A DNA stretch of 33,481 bases from Priapulus caudatus (taxonomy: Eukaryota; Priapulida; Priapulimorpha; Priapulimorphida; Priapulidae), in contig NW_014577092.1 in the NCBI RefSeq assembly GCF_000485595.1, positions 561,876 to 595,356 on the forward strand, in the 5' to 3' direction. The position numbers and the translations under genes are program-made. Below the pieces are notes generated by a model. That model did not search any database and was not told the DNA's origin. It saw nothing but the letters and a program-made list of their open reading frames with translations. This document shows, in pieces, positions 10,925-20,579 of the stretch. The number at the start of each line of letters is the position of its first letter. The stretch's first letter is position 1.

Positions 10925-11550
10925 GCAGGTAAACAGGTATGCACGCGGCAGGTAAACAAGTACGGGTGAGACAAGTAAACAAGTACGCGTGAGGCAGGTA
11001 AACAAGGACGGGTGAGACAGGTAAACAAGTACGCGTGAGACAGGTAAACAAGTACGCGTGAGGCAGGTAAACAAGTACGCGTGAGGCAAGTAAACAAGTA
11101 CGCGTGAGGCAAGTAAACAAGTACGCGTGAGGCAAGTAAACAAGTACGCGTAGACCAGGTAAAAGCAAGTACGCGTGAGACAGGTAAACAAGTACGCGTC
11201 AGGCAGGTAAACAAGTACGCGTCAGGCAGGTAAACAAGTACGCGTGAGGCAGATAAACAAGTACGCGTGAGGCAGGTAAACAAGTACGCGTAAGGCAGAT
11301 AAACAAGTACGCGCGAGGTAAGTAAACAAGTACGCGTGTGGCAGGAAAACAAGTATATACGCGTGAGGCAGGAAAACAAGTATACGCGTGAGGCAGGAAA
11401 ACAAGTACGCGTGAGACAGGTAAACAAGTACGCGTCAGGTAGGTAAACAAGCACGCGTGAGGCAGGAAAGCAAGTACGCGTGAGGCAGGTAAACAAGTAC
11501 ACGTGAGGCACGTAAACAAGTACGCGTGAGGTAGGTAAACACGCGCGCAT
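10925..11550. repeat. 23-bp minisatellite, about 27 copies, with forkhead-like motif
   Basis: A 23-bp unit built on GTAAACAAGTACGCGT plus a GAGGCAG-type spacer repeats about 27 times. About 18 units carry an exact GTAAACAA; the others have GATAAACAA, GGAAAACAA or similar. Unit variants are interspersed, and a few units are longer (TATATACGCG, AAAAGCAAG). The minus strand is open in all three frames over most of the array, because 23 is not a multiple of 3 and the unit has no minus-strand stop; the predicted peptide repeats (LVYLPHAYLFTCLTRTC) are the same in every frame. I treat this as repeat DNA, not a gene. Confidence 0.95.
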
Positions 11551-11610
11551 TACGCAGGTTATCAGGCAGAGACATGCTGGTAAACGGCTGCGTCTGACCC
11601 AGATGCGGTG

Positions 11611-11680
11611 TTATAATAATAATAATAATGATGATGATGATGATGATGATAATGCTGATGATGATGATGATGACGATGAT
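11611..11680. repeat. (AAT)n-(GAT)n microsatellite
   Basis: Six AAT units are followed by GAT units with AAT, GCT and GAC interruptions. It would code Asn/Asp runs in a 68-codon + frame (11603-11809), which I do not consider a supported gene. Confidence 0.9.
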
Positions 11681-11765
11681 AGTCTATCATTAAAAGTGTC
11701 GGGTAGTGACGACTCCGCGTGTCTAGTAGCATCACATACAGATAGCGGCGATATTAATCTACTTG

Positions 11766-11777
11766 TGCGCATGCGCA
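11766..11777. promoter_or_regulatory. NRF1-type palindrome
   Basis: TGCGCATGCGCA is a perfect 12-bp palindrome matching the NRF1 consensus. Confidence 0.25.
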
Positions 11778-13310
11778 CGACTTGCACACTTCGCGACGTA
11801 TTGGTGTAGTAGTAAGCAATCGTGACTTAAATGCACCACATAGAAACAATCACCATTATTTCAGTGTGACCAAATCAATAAGAAAATATACATTATATTT
11901 ATATATATACAATATTTGACATTTATTTACATATATTTACATATATATATATACCTGTAAAGAACATGTAAAAAATATATCAGTAAGATCTACTTTTAGG
12001 ACGATCCCTCTGATACAACATTACAGAGCTGCTTTTGTTGGTGAAATCGATGTTAAATCAACAATAATATGCACACACGTTGTATGCACTGTTTTTTACT
12101 GTGCCGTTCAAACCTAATTTCCACACAAACACGCTCCCGCAAACACAATGACTCCCCCAAGTGTAAATGCAGATACGTGTAAGTTGCTGTCGCCGAAACT
12201 AATGAGACACATCGACAACTTGTACTTTTATCTTTCACTCCAACTAATTCGCCCATTTATCAGTTTAGCAATGAAACTACAGCGACGATGTGGCATCGAG
12301 CTGTGCTTCTCTTTCGTCGTCGCCTCCCGTTATCTGTACGCTTCTCACTCACAGACGCGACTAAGTATCTTTATCTGCATCGGATATAAACCGTCATCGT
12401 TATAAATGCAGGCAATATTTTGGCAGACGTTGTGCCACTGCCGCAACCAGCACGCGCACGGCGCACATCGCTGTTATCGCACGCCAGCCGCTCCTCGGCA
12501 AACCGCACTTGTGCGACGTTCCCCCGCCGCCGCCGCCGCCGCCGCACACGCATACCGGCAGCTTTGCGGCTATAGATTTACGGGTAGATTTATGCCCTGC
12601 AGAGCAAACATTGATCCCGCGGCACCGGCCCCGCTCGCTCAGCGCGATTCCCGGCTCACGCGTCATCCATGTTCGGGGCCCAATTTCAAGCGCGCGCTAG
12701 CTGGATCATACACTACGACGGGCACCCGCGCTTTCGCAGAGGAGAGGTCAAGTCGGGAGATGATCCGCCGTGTAAAGGCGCCATTTATAGCAGGATATAG
12801 TTGTCATATATCCGCGTAGGTTATGCACGCTAGCTGCATAAATTAGCACATGTCGCGCAGCAGATGTTATCAGTATAATATTTACGGGGCACAGGACCGC
12901 AAACCTTAGTGATGTAGTACGAATATTCGGCGATTTACGTGGTGCCTACTCGTAATAACCCTGAGACACGAGCGCGGTAGTACGCATCTCGTATCACACA
13001 TTGTGGGCGCCCGCGACTCAGGTTTAACAGAAAATATACTTACACAAATTCGTTCGGACGTATGTATTGAAAATACATCGAACTAATATAACCGCATCAT
13101 CGGAGGAAAGACGGGTTATGAGGTCGACGCCATCCGCCACACCCAAGCCCCCGTAAATCAACAATGTTTCCACGTATATGCCGTATCGCATACATCGCCG
13201 GGCTGTGCGCGCGCTCTCGCCCCGCCGGCAGCGGCAAAAATGCCATTGCTGCACACGAGCCGAAAAACCGGGAGCTCGACATCATACTCCATGACAGCTG
13301 AGTCAGTTTC
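11778..13310. other. Non-genic stretch
   Basis: It contains a TA-rich patch (11889-11955) and a (GCC)n tract (12523-12545). Frames around 12406-12819 are opened by GC-rich sequence and have no recognised domain. No gene is called. Confidence 0.5.
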
Positions 13311-13390
13311 GCAGCAGCAACAGCAGCGGCAGCAGCAACAGCAGCAACAGCACCAACAGCAGCAGCAGCAGTAACAGCAGCAGCAGCAGT

Positions 13391-13421
<31 letters not shown>

Positions 13422-13525
13422 AAAACAACAACAACAACAACAGCAGCAGAAGCAGAAGCAGCAACAGCAATAGCAACAACAACAGCAGCAACAACTTCAG
13501 CAGCAGCAGCAGCAGCAGCAGCAGC
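13311..13525. repeat. (CAG/CAA)n tract
   Basis: About 70 CAG/CAA/CGG triplets. The polyglutamine frame on + is cut by TAA (twice) and TAG (once), so this is not an intact polyQ exon. The opposite strand gives an open polyleucine frame, typical of a CTG tract. Confidence 0.95.
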
Positions 13526-14756
13526 GTTTTACGTGAGAATCGCTGTGTACTAGCGAGCAGCAATGGCGTACGCATGCACGCTACGACGAGGATTGCGAAG
13601 GACGGAGCCTGTCTTTTCTCCCCGCGTTCTCTCGAGTTTCTCTTTTTCTCAACGTTAATCCGTAACATTGGCGGCGATATCCGATTGACTACGTCGTCTT
13701 CTCGTTTATTCTGTGTTAGAAAGACTATTGGGTCTACGCCATCGCGTAGTGATTTTGCCAGAGAAAGAGCTGAACAAATGTTGAACGTTTTACAACGAGC
13801 ATGTAACGGCGCGCAACTGTATTTACTCCGAACCAATCAACGAAACTCCGGCTTAACAAGTATACCGCCTGTTTTCCTAATCGAAGCTTGATATTTTGAG
13901 CACGGCGATTAGTACGTTAATTAACCACCTATAGACGTCGGTACGAAGTGGGGGCTACGAAATCTAGGTTGAGAACTCTAGGACCGTGGAATTAATCGTC
14001 CAAGGCAGTCCAATTCCAACAGGTTCGAATTTTCTCACGTTACAACCGACAGTGCCTTGTCGTACTTTCCCGTGACATTCTGTATCATCTCCGCGGACTT
14101 AATACCATCTAGAATAGAAACTACTCAAAACAATAGCACATTAGACACAAGGGTAAAGTAAATCGGTAGCTTAACAACGGCGGCGTAGTAGGTGCATGTG
14201 TATTTGAGCTTCTATATGTAATTATTACTGTAATTTTCATGCGGTTCCCTAGATAGTAGCTAACAGACATGTATTAAGTCAGTCAAGTGCGACCCAAACA
14301 GCTTTACAGATGGCTCATTCATGCAAATGAGAAACCGCAGCTGATACAAATATTTTTTACTTTTACACTTATGACGCATATATGTATAAATTATTTCTCT
14401 AAATTTGATTATTTATTATCAGCATTTATCTATATCAAAGAGTGCCAAATATAATCAGCGTGCGTGGTATTACACAAAAATTCAATTCGGAATTCAGTTC
14501 AAAATCAGTTCATATATGTAAAAATGAAAATGTTGTCTGTTATGCATATTATTAATCCTAACTAACCTTTTTATTGTTTTAGTTAATCATTCGTGGTCAA
14601 ATTGATACATCATTTCCCTAAATTTACAGGGCTTTCACGAAACTATAACGTGTTCAGATAAGCGCGTCCGCCATCTTTTATTTGGACCGAACGGTCAAGT
14701 TGTCCGAATTTCTATATTTATAGCCATCTTAGGAAAACTCCCGTTTGGTAAGAGCT
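13526..14756. other. Non-genic stretch
   Basis: A 105-codon + frame (13574-13891) follows the CAG tract but has no recognised family. The rest is AT-rich unique DNA. Confidence 0.5.
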
Positions 14757-14758
14757 CT

Positions 14759-14985
14759 GGAATTTATTTTATCATCATCGTACTTACCTATTTATGTCGC
14801 AATTGCTACTTTTCGTTTATGAAACTTAGATAGAATGTAACTTTGCCAGTTTCCGTAGTTCTCTTTACGTCAAAAGCATTGAAATTTATATTTTATCTCC
14901 GTCGTACTTACGTGCTATGTGCAATGCTCGCAACCTTTCAACTCATCTACAACACTACCTAGAATGTAACCTAGCTAGTTTGTGA
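14759..14985. repeat. Degenerate tandem duplication, about 122-bp period
   Basis: GGAATTTATTTTATCATCAT at 14759 recurs as GAAATTTATATTTTATCTCC at 14881. Each is followed by CGTACTTAC and later by TAGAATGTAAC. Confidence 0.6.
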
Positions 14986-15480
14986 TTTATTTCAGCTGCT
15001 CGTTGATAATTGTGCGTAGAACGAGTGTGATGACATACGGGTGAGAATCGGCTGCATGGTAGACACATCGCAAATTTTTTATTTGAACTATGGGACAGAC
15101 GTTTGATATGTGATAATAAAATCAAGCTACTTACGACAGTTAGTTTGGCACGCCCGTGTGTACGGCATCACGATGACATGCCCAAACCGCGATTCATACG
15201 ACTCAGTACGCGTATGCTTTGAATCATTCCCACATACGTTATAAATATTCAACACGAGTAAAACAGAGACGCTATTGTGCTCCGTGTAAGTTCGAAAGAA
15301 TGGCTGAACACATTCTACACGCCTGCTGATGAGGGACTCATGAGAAGTACGAGCATCAAATGCACGACTGTATAGGAGTTGATTCTACCATAAATATTTG
15401 AGCCTTCCTTGTGATCGATGCATAAAAATCGCCCGTTAATTGGCATTAACTGTTGTAAAGAAAGCGCTGCTACACTAGCT
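14986..15480. other. Non-genic stretch
   Basis: AT-rich DNA with no recognised feature. Confidence 0.5.
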
Positions 15481-15499
15481 ATATATATANNNNNNNNNN

Positions 15500-15541
<42 letters not shown>
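15481..15541. repeat. (TA)n with a 10-N assembly gap
   Basis: Positions 15490-15499 are N, inside a TA microsatellite. The true repeat length is unknown. Confidence 0.98.
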
Positions 15542-15544
<3 letters not shown>

Positions 15545-16181
15545 TTCACATGGATAAGTAAGCAACGAACGAATGAACGTAATAATCATCTCTGGCCGTT
15601 GGCGTCATCTAAAGATGCTTTTTTTCACGATATTATAAATAGATTATAGCCATAATAACGTCGAATATATCCAAATAATTCAGGAACACTACGCCAACCA
15701 CTCACAATGCACATGATCTAGTTTAGATAAAAATTAATCTATAAATATTAAGTACGATAACATTATGTCTAATTACGCTTTTCAGCCGTACTAATATCAA
15801 ATTACCTTTCATATAAGCGACTTAAATATCTCATGTAGGACACTCGTCTGCGAACATTCGTCAGCCTGGAAATTTACCTACGCTAAACTCAGCAACTGTA
15901 TTAAACAATACAGCGGCTGTCACGAAAATCCAGCGTAACCAATCATCTTTCTTATCTACGCTTATTCACTGCCCATGGCCACGCCTACTAACGACGGGCT
16001 TGACGTAACCCAGTGGTGCCATCTATTAAAGAGAAATCATACCATTGAAACTGCCTTAATCCTGCGCGTAAGGAAGGCGAATCATTTTCCATTGTCGGCC
16101 AGACTCGTTTGATTCATTGATTCCGTATACTTTGTTAAAATGGCAATAAATCTGACACCTGTGCTTGCTGGTGTTCTCCCG
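15542..16181. other. Non-genic stretch
   Basis: No recognised feature. Confidence 0.5.
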
Positions 16182-16362
16182 GGGCCCGTTTTAAGAAACC
16201 AAATTAGTATTGACATTGGTCTTAACATTAATTTAGTCTCGTTGACTGATGACAGAAACGACGAAAGTTACGAGTTTCTCATACGCAGTATAATGGAGTG
16301 TATGGGAGAAAGTTAATGTTAAGACTATTGTTAAGACGAATTTTGTTTCTGACAATGTGGCC
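16182..16362. mobile_element. 181-bp MITE, same family as 6079-6144
   Basis: The outer 50 bp at each end are imperfect inverted repeats: GGGCCCGTTTTAAGAAACC on the left, and GGGCCACATTGTCAGAAAC reading in from the right. Both continue into GTCTTAACATTAA. The short centre is not shared with the 66-bp member. Confidence 0.75.
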
Positions 16363-16990
16363 CAAGGCACTATGATACCACTACCCTTGATTTTTTCATG
16401 ACCAACGATGCTGTAGAATCAAGGCCAGTTGAGTGAAAATGGTTCTACTGAAAACTATATCTACCATATATATATATCGGAATACCTTCCAATAGCAATC
16501 AATTCCTGCGCGACCTTAAAGTAAAAATCCCCTCACCCCAGTGTAAAGTTATACTCTCGGCTTTTTGGATAACCGATTCACAAATTGTTGAACATTTAAT
16601 AAACTATCTCCAATTAACAAGTGTGGCATCTCTAGAAATTCTAGATGTATGGTTCTTAATAAAAACTGACGTAGATTTTATTATCTTAAGCTAGTAACAA
16701 AATATCCGTGCTACTTCTTTAAAAAAGATCCAATTTTTGAAGATCTTATATTAATTTCCTGAGGGTGTATCAGGAATACTCTTGCATACTCATTGTCCGT
16801 TACTCTGAACTTACGAAAGAGGAAAAAGAGCTCTCGCTACAAATCGAATAATTAGAAGTCTAGTGCTCTAAAACAATAATAAATAGTGTTAGGAATTGGA
16901 CTAAGTAGGTCCCACACGATAATTAGCTCAAACAGAAAAGACTGGAGTTTCGTCGCACGCTGGTTTATATAAATTTAAAATCAGCGCCTA
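16363..16990. other. Non-genic stretch
   Basis: AT-rich DNA with no recognised feature. Confidence 0.5.
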
Positions 16991-17179
16991 GGTTATGACG
17001 AATGTGCCAAATATCCCACAAAACCACTTAACGTGGCTAACCATGTAACTTGTAATTCAGCCAAAGTCTGTTGCACTTGCAAGCATCAAACAGAGCCTTT
17101 CAAGAATGGCGCTGTATAACACATCGCGGAAATCTGTACAAATTGCAAAACATTAAAACTAAAGTGGGATAAGTGTTAA
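16991..17179 (+). pseudogene. Possible Cys-rich (zinc-knuckle-like) remnant
   Basis: One + frame reads GYDECAKYPTKPLN, then CNSAKVCCTCKH, then after one stop EICTNCKTLKLKWDKC. The clustered CxxC pairs recall the zinc-knuckle region of LINE or retroelement gag-like ORF1 proteins. Spacing does not fit the CCHC pattern exactly, and no other part of such an element is seen nearby. A weak call. Confidence 0.2.
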
Positions 17180-17449
17180 CATGATTTTTAAGGGAGGTCA
17201 TTTTGTTTCCGCTTGTCTGCATGGCTATTTCGTGTTTGTCAATAGCTCATGTGCCATGTATTGTTTTTAACCATATTTCATATGTTAATATTTAAAAATT
17301 ATAAATACATTGATGTTCTTTCATTTTGTATTTAATTTGCAAATAGTCGATTCATTTTTTCGAAGTGCGGGAATTTTATATGTAATGTTACATATTTGTT
17401 CTCAACCATGCTTTATATTTATATTCTAATTATAAATTTATTTCAGAAT
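17180..17449. other. AT-rich stretch between the Cys-rich remnant and the tandem duplication
   Basis: No recognised feature. Confidence 0.5.
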
Positions 17450-17665
17450 GAATTGGGTATTCTTTAGCGATTTTAACCTGTTTATATAAACTGCCTAATT
17501 ACGTTATTATGTGCTTATTATGTGCTTATTATGTGAATTGGGTATTCTTTAGCGATTTTAACCTGTTTATATAAACTGCCTAATTACGTTATTATGTGCT
17601 TATTATGTGCTTATTATGTGTTTATTATGTGCTTATTACGTGCTTATTATGTGCTTATTATGTGC
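17450..17665. repeat. 85-bp tandem duplication fused to an 11-bp array
   Basis: An exact 85-bp unit beginning GAATTGGGTATTC occurs twice (17450-17534 and 17535-17619). Its tail is an 11-bp array (GTGCTTATTAT) that expands to about 17665. Confidence 0.9.
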
Positions 17666-18042
17666 TTACGTTATTATGCGCACATAACGTTATTATGTGC
17701 GCTATTTTTCAACATTGTTGTCCAGTAAACTTATGAGCCATAACCATGATTCAACCATAGCCATGTGTTCGTCCGTGATTAACAACGCGTTGCATTGTGG
17801 CAGTGTTATACAATGTTTTGTTATCAAACTACACTGAATACTATTAAGGGCTTTTAATAGGAGACCCTAGAGTACCCGTACCTTGTTCCTATGATAAACT
17901 ATATTGGCGGTCAGCACATCGATCTGTATGATGCTGTGCTCTAAGGATAGGTGTCGCCACCGCTCGACAATTCTTTGATCAAGCTCACGGTAATACGGTG
18001 GGAAATCATTTCCCATAGGCAGACCGCCACCCTACGTTACCT
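17666..18042. other. Non-genic stretch
   Basis: It starts with ACGTTATTATGCGCACATAA, which has local dyad symmetry. Otherwise nothing is recognised. Confidence 0.45.
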
Positions 18043-18239
18043 ATAGTGGGGCAGATACGCGAAAATTTTTTGGGTTTTGTGGTAAAAGCACCAAATTTGG
18101 CACATATGATGTTAAGGGTATACTAAATAATTTCAGATACAGCGCCAAGCTAAATTTTTTCCTTACGCTCGTGACAATAGAAAACCCAAGATGGTCGCCA
18201 CGGGATTCTAAATAGCTATTAATTGTTATCTTCGTAAAT
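18043..18239 (+). repeat. Left TIR of the Mutator-like element
   Basis: It pairs with 19626-19847. A second, partial copy of its CCAAGATGGTCGCCACGGGA block follows just inside at about 18362-18383 (AAAGATGGCCGCCGCGTGAT). Confidence 0.8.
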
Positions 18240-18481
18240 ATTTAACATAAAATCATGAATAAAGTGTCTTTTAATTAGTTATTTGGCTTGCAGAATCTAA
18301 TGGTGTAATTATTTCAGTGAAAATGCATATATTTTAGGATATGACACAGGTTATTGCCAAAATTAAAGATGGCCGCCGCGTGATTCGTGCGCACTATTTC
18401 TCGTGTAGAAAAGAGCAGTTTTCTCGAATTTTTCGTGGCAAATTTCGTCATTAGAGTGCAGAAATGTGCATTGCACACGCG

Positions 18482-18598
18482 AGATGGATGTCCGATAGAC
18501 GTCTGGAAATGATTGAATTTTTAATCGGTTTTGTAGAAAAATTGTGCAAATGCGTGGGTTGTCGTAGCCATGGTGACCAGGCAGCTGCGTTTGAGAGT
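18482..18598 (+). pseudogene. Possible coding remnant with CKCVGC motif
   Basis: A + frame inside the element reads FLIGFVEKLCKCVGCRSHG before a stop. It lies upstream of the HNH frame and may be a frameshifted 5' part of the same gene. I do not recognise it. Confidence 0.2.
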
Positions 18599-18712
18599 TG
18601 AGGGGTACCCGACAAACATGGTGGAATTTCGCATCATAGAGCTGGCAAAAGTTTCGAGTGAAGATTGTACGGTTAATGTGCAGTGATTTTGCATGAATAA
18701 AATGCATGCTGC

Positions 18713-19195
18713 GTGTTTATAGCAACTGTTTACGTATTTTTAATTATTTTCTGTGTGCTGCTCATTCAGGCCTGCTGCCTATGGACGCCCTCTACTGTTG
18801 GAAAACACCTTAAAGTCAGCCGTGGGGTGAGTGTTTACGCTATAGAATCACCGAAAAACGTGGTTTTCGAGAACTACTTTCAGTGCAGAATGCAGGAGAG
18901 GCATTTTGAACGACTCAGTGAGCAGCGAAAGTTAATTTTTTTGCACAAAATACTCGAAAAAAGTGTAAAAAACCAACATGGTTGCATGATTTGGACGGGG
19001 GCATGCTACAATTCTAGTACTAAAAGTAAGACGTACGGCCGAATTCGCTACAAAAAGGTCTGCGTGAATGATTTGGGCAATGAAATTGTAAAATATGCAT
19101 CCTGCCGAACTCACAGGCTTATTTACGCCATCAACTGTGGTCGTATGCCCGATGATCTTGACGTATCGCACAGGTGTCACGAAACGGGGCGCTGT
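18713..19195 (+). pseudogene. Truncated HNH / His-Me finger endonuclease-like gene
   Basis: From an ATG at 18713, about residues 83-161 carry the zinc-binding-loop/HNH pattern: HGCMIWTGA, then YGRIRY, then THRLIYAINCGRMPDD and finally DVSHRCHETGRC. In complete members of this fold the last motif is followed by an Asn-Pro-x-His-Leu segment that finishes the beta-beta-alpha metal site. Here homology stops at Cys161 (19195) and the frame runs on into antisense transposase sequence to a stop at 19300. The first 25 residues are hydrophobic and may not be genuine protein; the true N-terminus is uncertain. Such proteins are known from group I intron endonucleases and from transposon-associated genes. 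Here it is inside the TIRs and convergent with the transposase, so it is probably element-encoded and now inactive. Confidence 0.65.
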
Positions 19196-19627
19196 GGGCT
19201 CATGTATTGTACATCCGTCTGCGCTCACACGAACACCGGTTCGCCATCGCGGACGTACCTTTCGTGCAGCATGGCCTTTAGCTGCCTGAGAAGCTCGTGA
19301 TTTTCGCGCATGGCTGTCTCCGCAAATTCCTGCAGAACGGGTGAGAGCTCGTTGACGGCTTTCTGCATCGTGATGGTGCTCGGCATCGCTACGTCGAGGT
19401 GCGCTAAGACATACCGCGTATCGGTGACAGCACCCCCGAAGCTGCTGGCCGCCACTGCGAGCCTCGTGTTCGGAACTGCCGGCCGTGGACCCTTCGAAGC
19501 GCCTGTCCTCCTCTCCCCTTCCGTGTAGAGCTTCGTCGGCGCACTCTTGTATTTGCACCCTTTGCACGCCAGCACCCCTATGTAGGCTGCTCCGATGCTC
19601 TTGCCAGCCAGATAGAGCACGTGTCAT
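19195..19627 (-). pseudogene. Truncated Mutator-like transposase gene
   Basis: Read on the minus strand from about 19620, the frame has a CxxC pair (VLACKGCKYKS), a LYTE segment, then AVPNTRLAVAASSFGGAVTD and PSTITMQKAVNELSPVLQEF. This order matches the N-terminal half of Mutator-like transposase domain proteins of invertebrates. A TGA (19227-19225) interrupts it after GEPVFV; the same frame goes on as AQTDVQYMSPQ, matching the family's D-x-x-Y-N-S motif with Asn replaced by Met. Homology ends at about 19195, where the HNH gene begins in the other direction. The only upstream ATG (19627) is in another frame, so the 5' end is frameshifted or spliced. The catalytic C-terminal half is absent. 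Confidence 0.65.
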
Positions 19628-19847
19628 TTACGAAGATAAAACATTTAGGCCTAATTGATATTTATAATCCCGAGGCGGCCATCTTGGATTTTCTATTGTT
19701 ATGGGTGTTACGGAAAAAATCCAGCTTGGCACTATATCTGAAATCATTTAACTAGTGTACTCGAAACATCATACATGCCAATTTTGGTGCTTTTATTATA
19801 AAACCCACAATTTCTTCTAATATTTACACATATACCTGCCCCACTAT
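19626..19847 (-). repeat. Right TIR of the Mutator-like element
   Basis: It is an inverted match to 18043-18239, with a few small indels. Confidence 0.8.
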
Positions 19848-20144
19848 TAGAGGACAAGCGACCATTCGCTACCTTCAGCGACGATTTAATAGGAGCGGAG
19901 TAATTGTTTGTAATGAGCTGTCTTGTACTTATACGCGTTAACATTGCGCGCCAGCAGGGGCGACTAACACACTCACAACACAAAACACTAAAACACAACT
20001 CAAGTTAGCAGTCGCCTTCTTGTGCAATTCTATAATCTCGTAATCTCGTATTGGTAGCCCATAACTAAGGGACTCGAATACGTAGTTCTACGTCGTCCAT
20101 CGGATCGGTAGAAGACACCGCGAACAGCGGAAAAGAAGACTTCA
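19848..20144. other. Non-genic stretch
   Basis: Nothing recognised. There is a direct TAATCTCG doublet at about 20032-20048. Confidence 0.45.
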
Positions 20145-20513
20145 ATGTCACAGTTTACTAAAGATGATAAGAAAGAGTTTCATTTAAGAATTACCGAAAC
20201 AATGAAAGCAAATTCGAATCGGTCCCTTGTAGATGAATTATTAGATTATAGGAATGTTATATCTACGTGCATAAACAACAGGCCTTTCTCACGTTCTCTT
20301 TTACGCTTATACGTTCTTCGTATAGTACACGTATACTCGCTGGCTATCGGGTGGGGATTTTGTCTATTTGTCAGCACATTGTTGATTCAGTTGTATACGA
20401 ATGCGAATGTGTCCGCCGCTGCCTTGCCACGCGAGATTCGGTTACGTACATTACGTAACATGCCCGAGGAAAACGATGTTATTACAGCACTGGTCATATT
20501 CCGCCGCAAGTGA
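20145..20513 (+). CDS. Unrecognised 122-codon open frame
   Basis: ATG at 20145 starts MSQFTKDDKKEFHLRITET, a mixed charged sequence with ordinary protein composition for about 45 residues (to NNRPF). It then changes to a hydrophobic segment (about residues 57-82). The change of character near 20285 could mark a lost splice site or a frameshift; another + frame is open over 20267-20458. I recognise no domain. It could be an exon of an unknown gene, part of a transposon or chance. Confidence 0.2.
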   Translation: MSQFTKDDKKEFHLRITETMKANSNRSLVDELLDYRNVISTCINNRPFSRSLLRLYVLRIVHVYSLAIGWGFCLFVSTLLIQLYTNANVSAAALPREIRLRTLRNMPEENDVITALVIFRRK

Positions 20514-20579
20514 AATTTCCGGTCGTACGTTTTAGTCTGTATCTCCGGATTGCGGGTGTATACGAATACACTACAGACA

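Larger units (their letters stand above)
18043..19847. mobile_element. Mutator-like TIR transposon with HNH gene, internally deleted
   Basis: The ends are inverted repeats of about 200 bp: ATAGTGGGGCAG at 18043 and its reverse complement ending at 19847. Shared internal blocks include AAAAGCACCAAA, ATTTCAGATA, GTGCCAAGC or GCGCCAAGC, CCAAGATGG and ATCTTCGTAAAT. Inside are the start of an HNH-type gene on + and the start of a Mutator-like transposase gene on -, which meet at about 19195. I see no clear target-site duplication. The class call rests on the minus-strand protein, which I recognise as the Mutator-like transposase domain family common in invertebrate genomes. Confidence 0.8.

Noticed and set aside
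11207-11445. CRISPR-like regular spacing
   Set aside because: The 23-bp units are contiguous with no unique spacers; this is a minisatellite in a eukaryotic genome.
12406-12819. 137-codon + frame rich in Ala/Arg
   Set aside because: GC-rich sequence with a GCC repeat; no recognised domain, signal or splice context.
13303-13836. Polyleucine protein on the minus strand
   Set aside because: The leucine run is the CTG side of a CAG microsatellite; the rest has no recognised domain.
14020-14035. tRNA B-box-like GGTTCGAAT
   Set aside because: No A-box, acceptor stem or anticodon arm can be folded around it.
18932-19627. 231-codon minus frame overlapping the Mutator-like element
   Set aside because: It runs out of phase with the transposase-like frame and through the antisense of the HNH gene; its composition shows no family.
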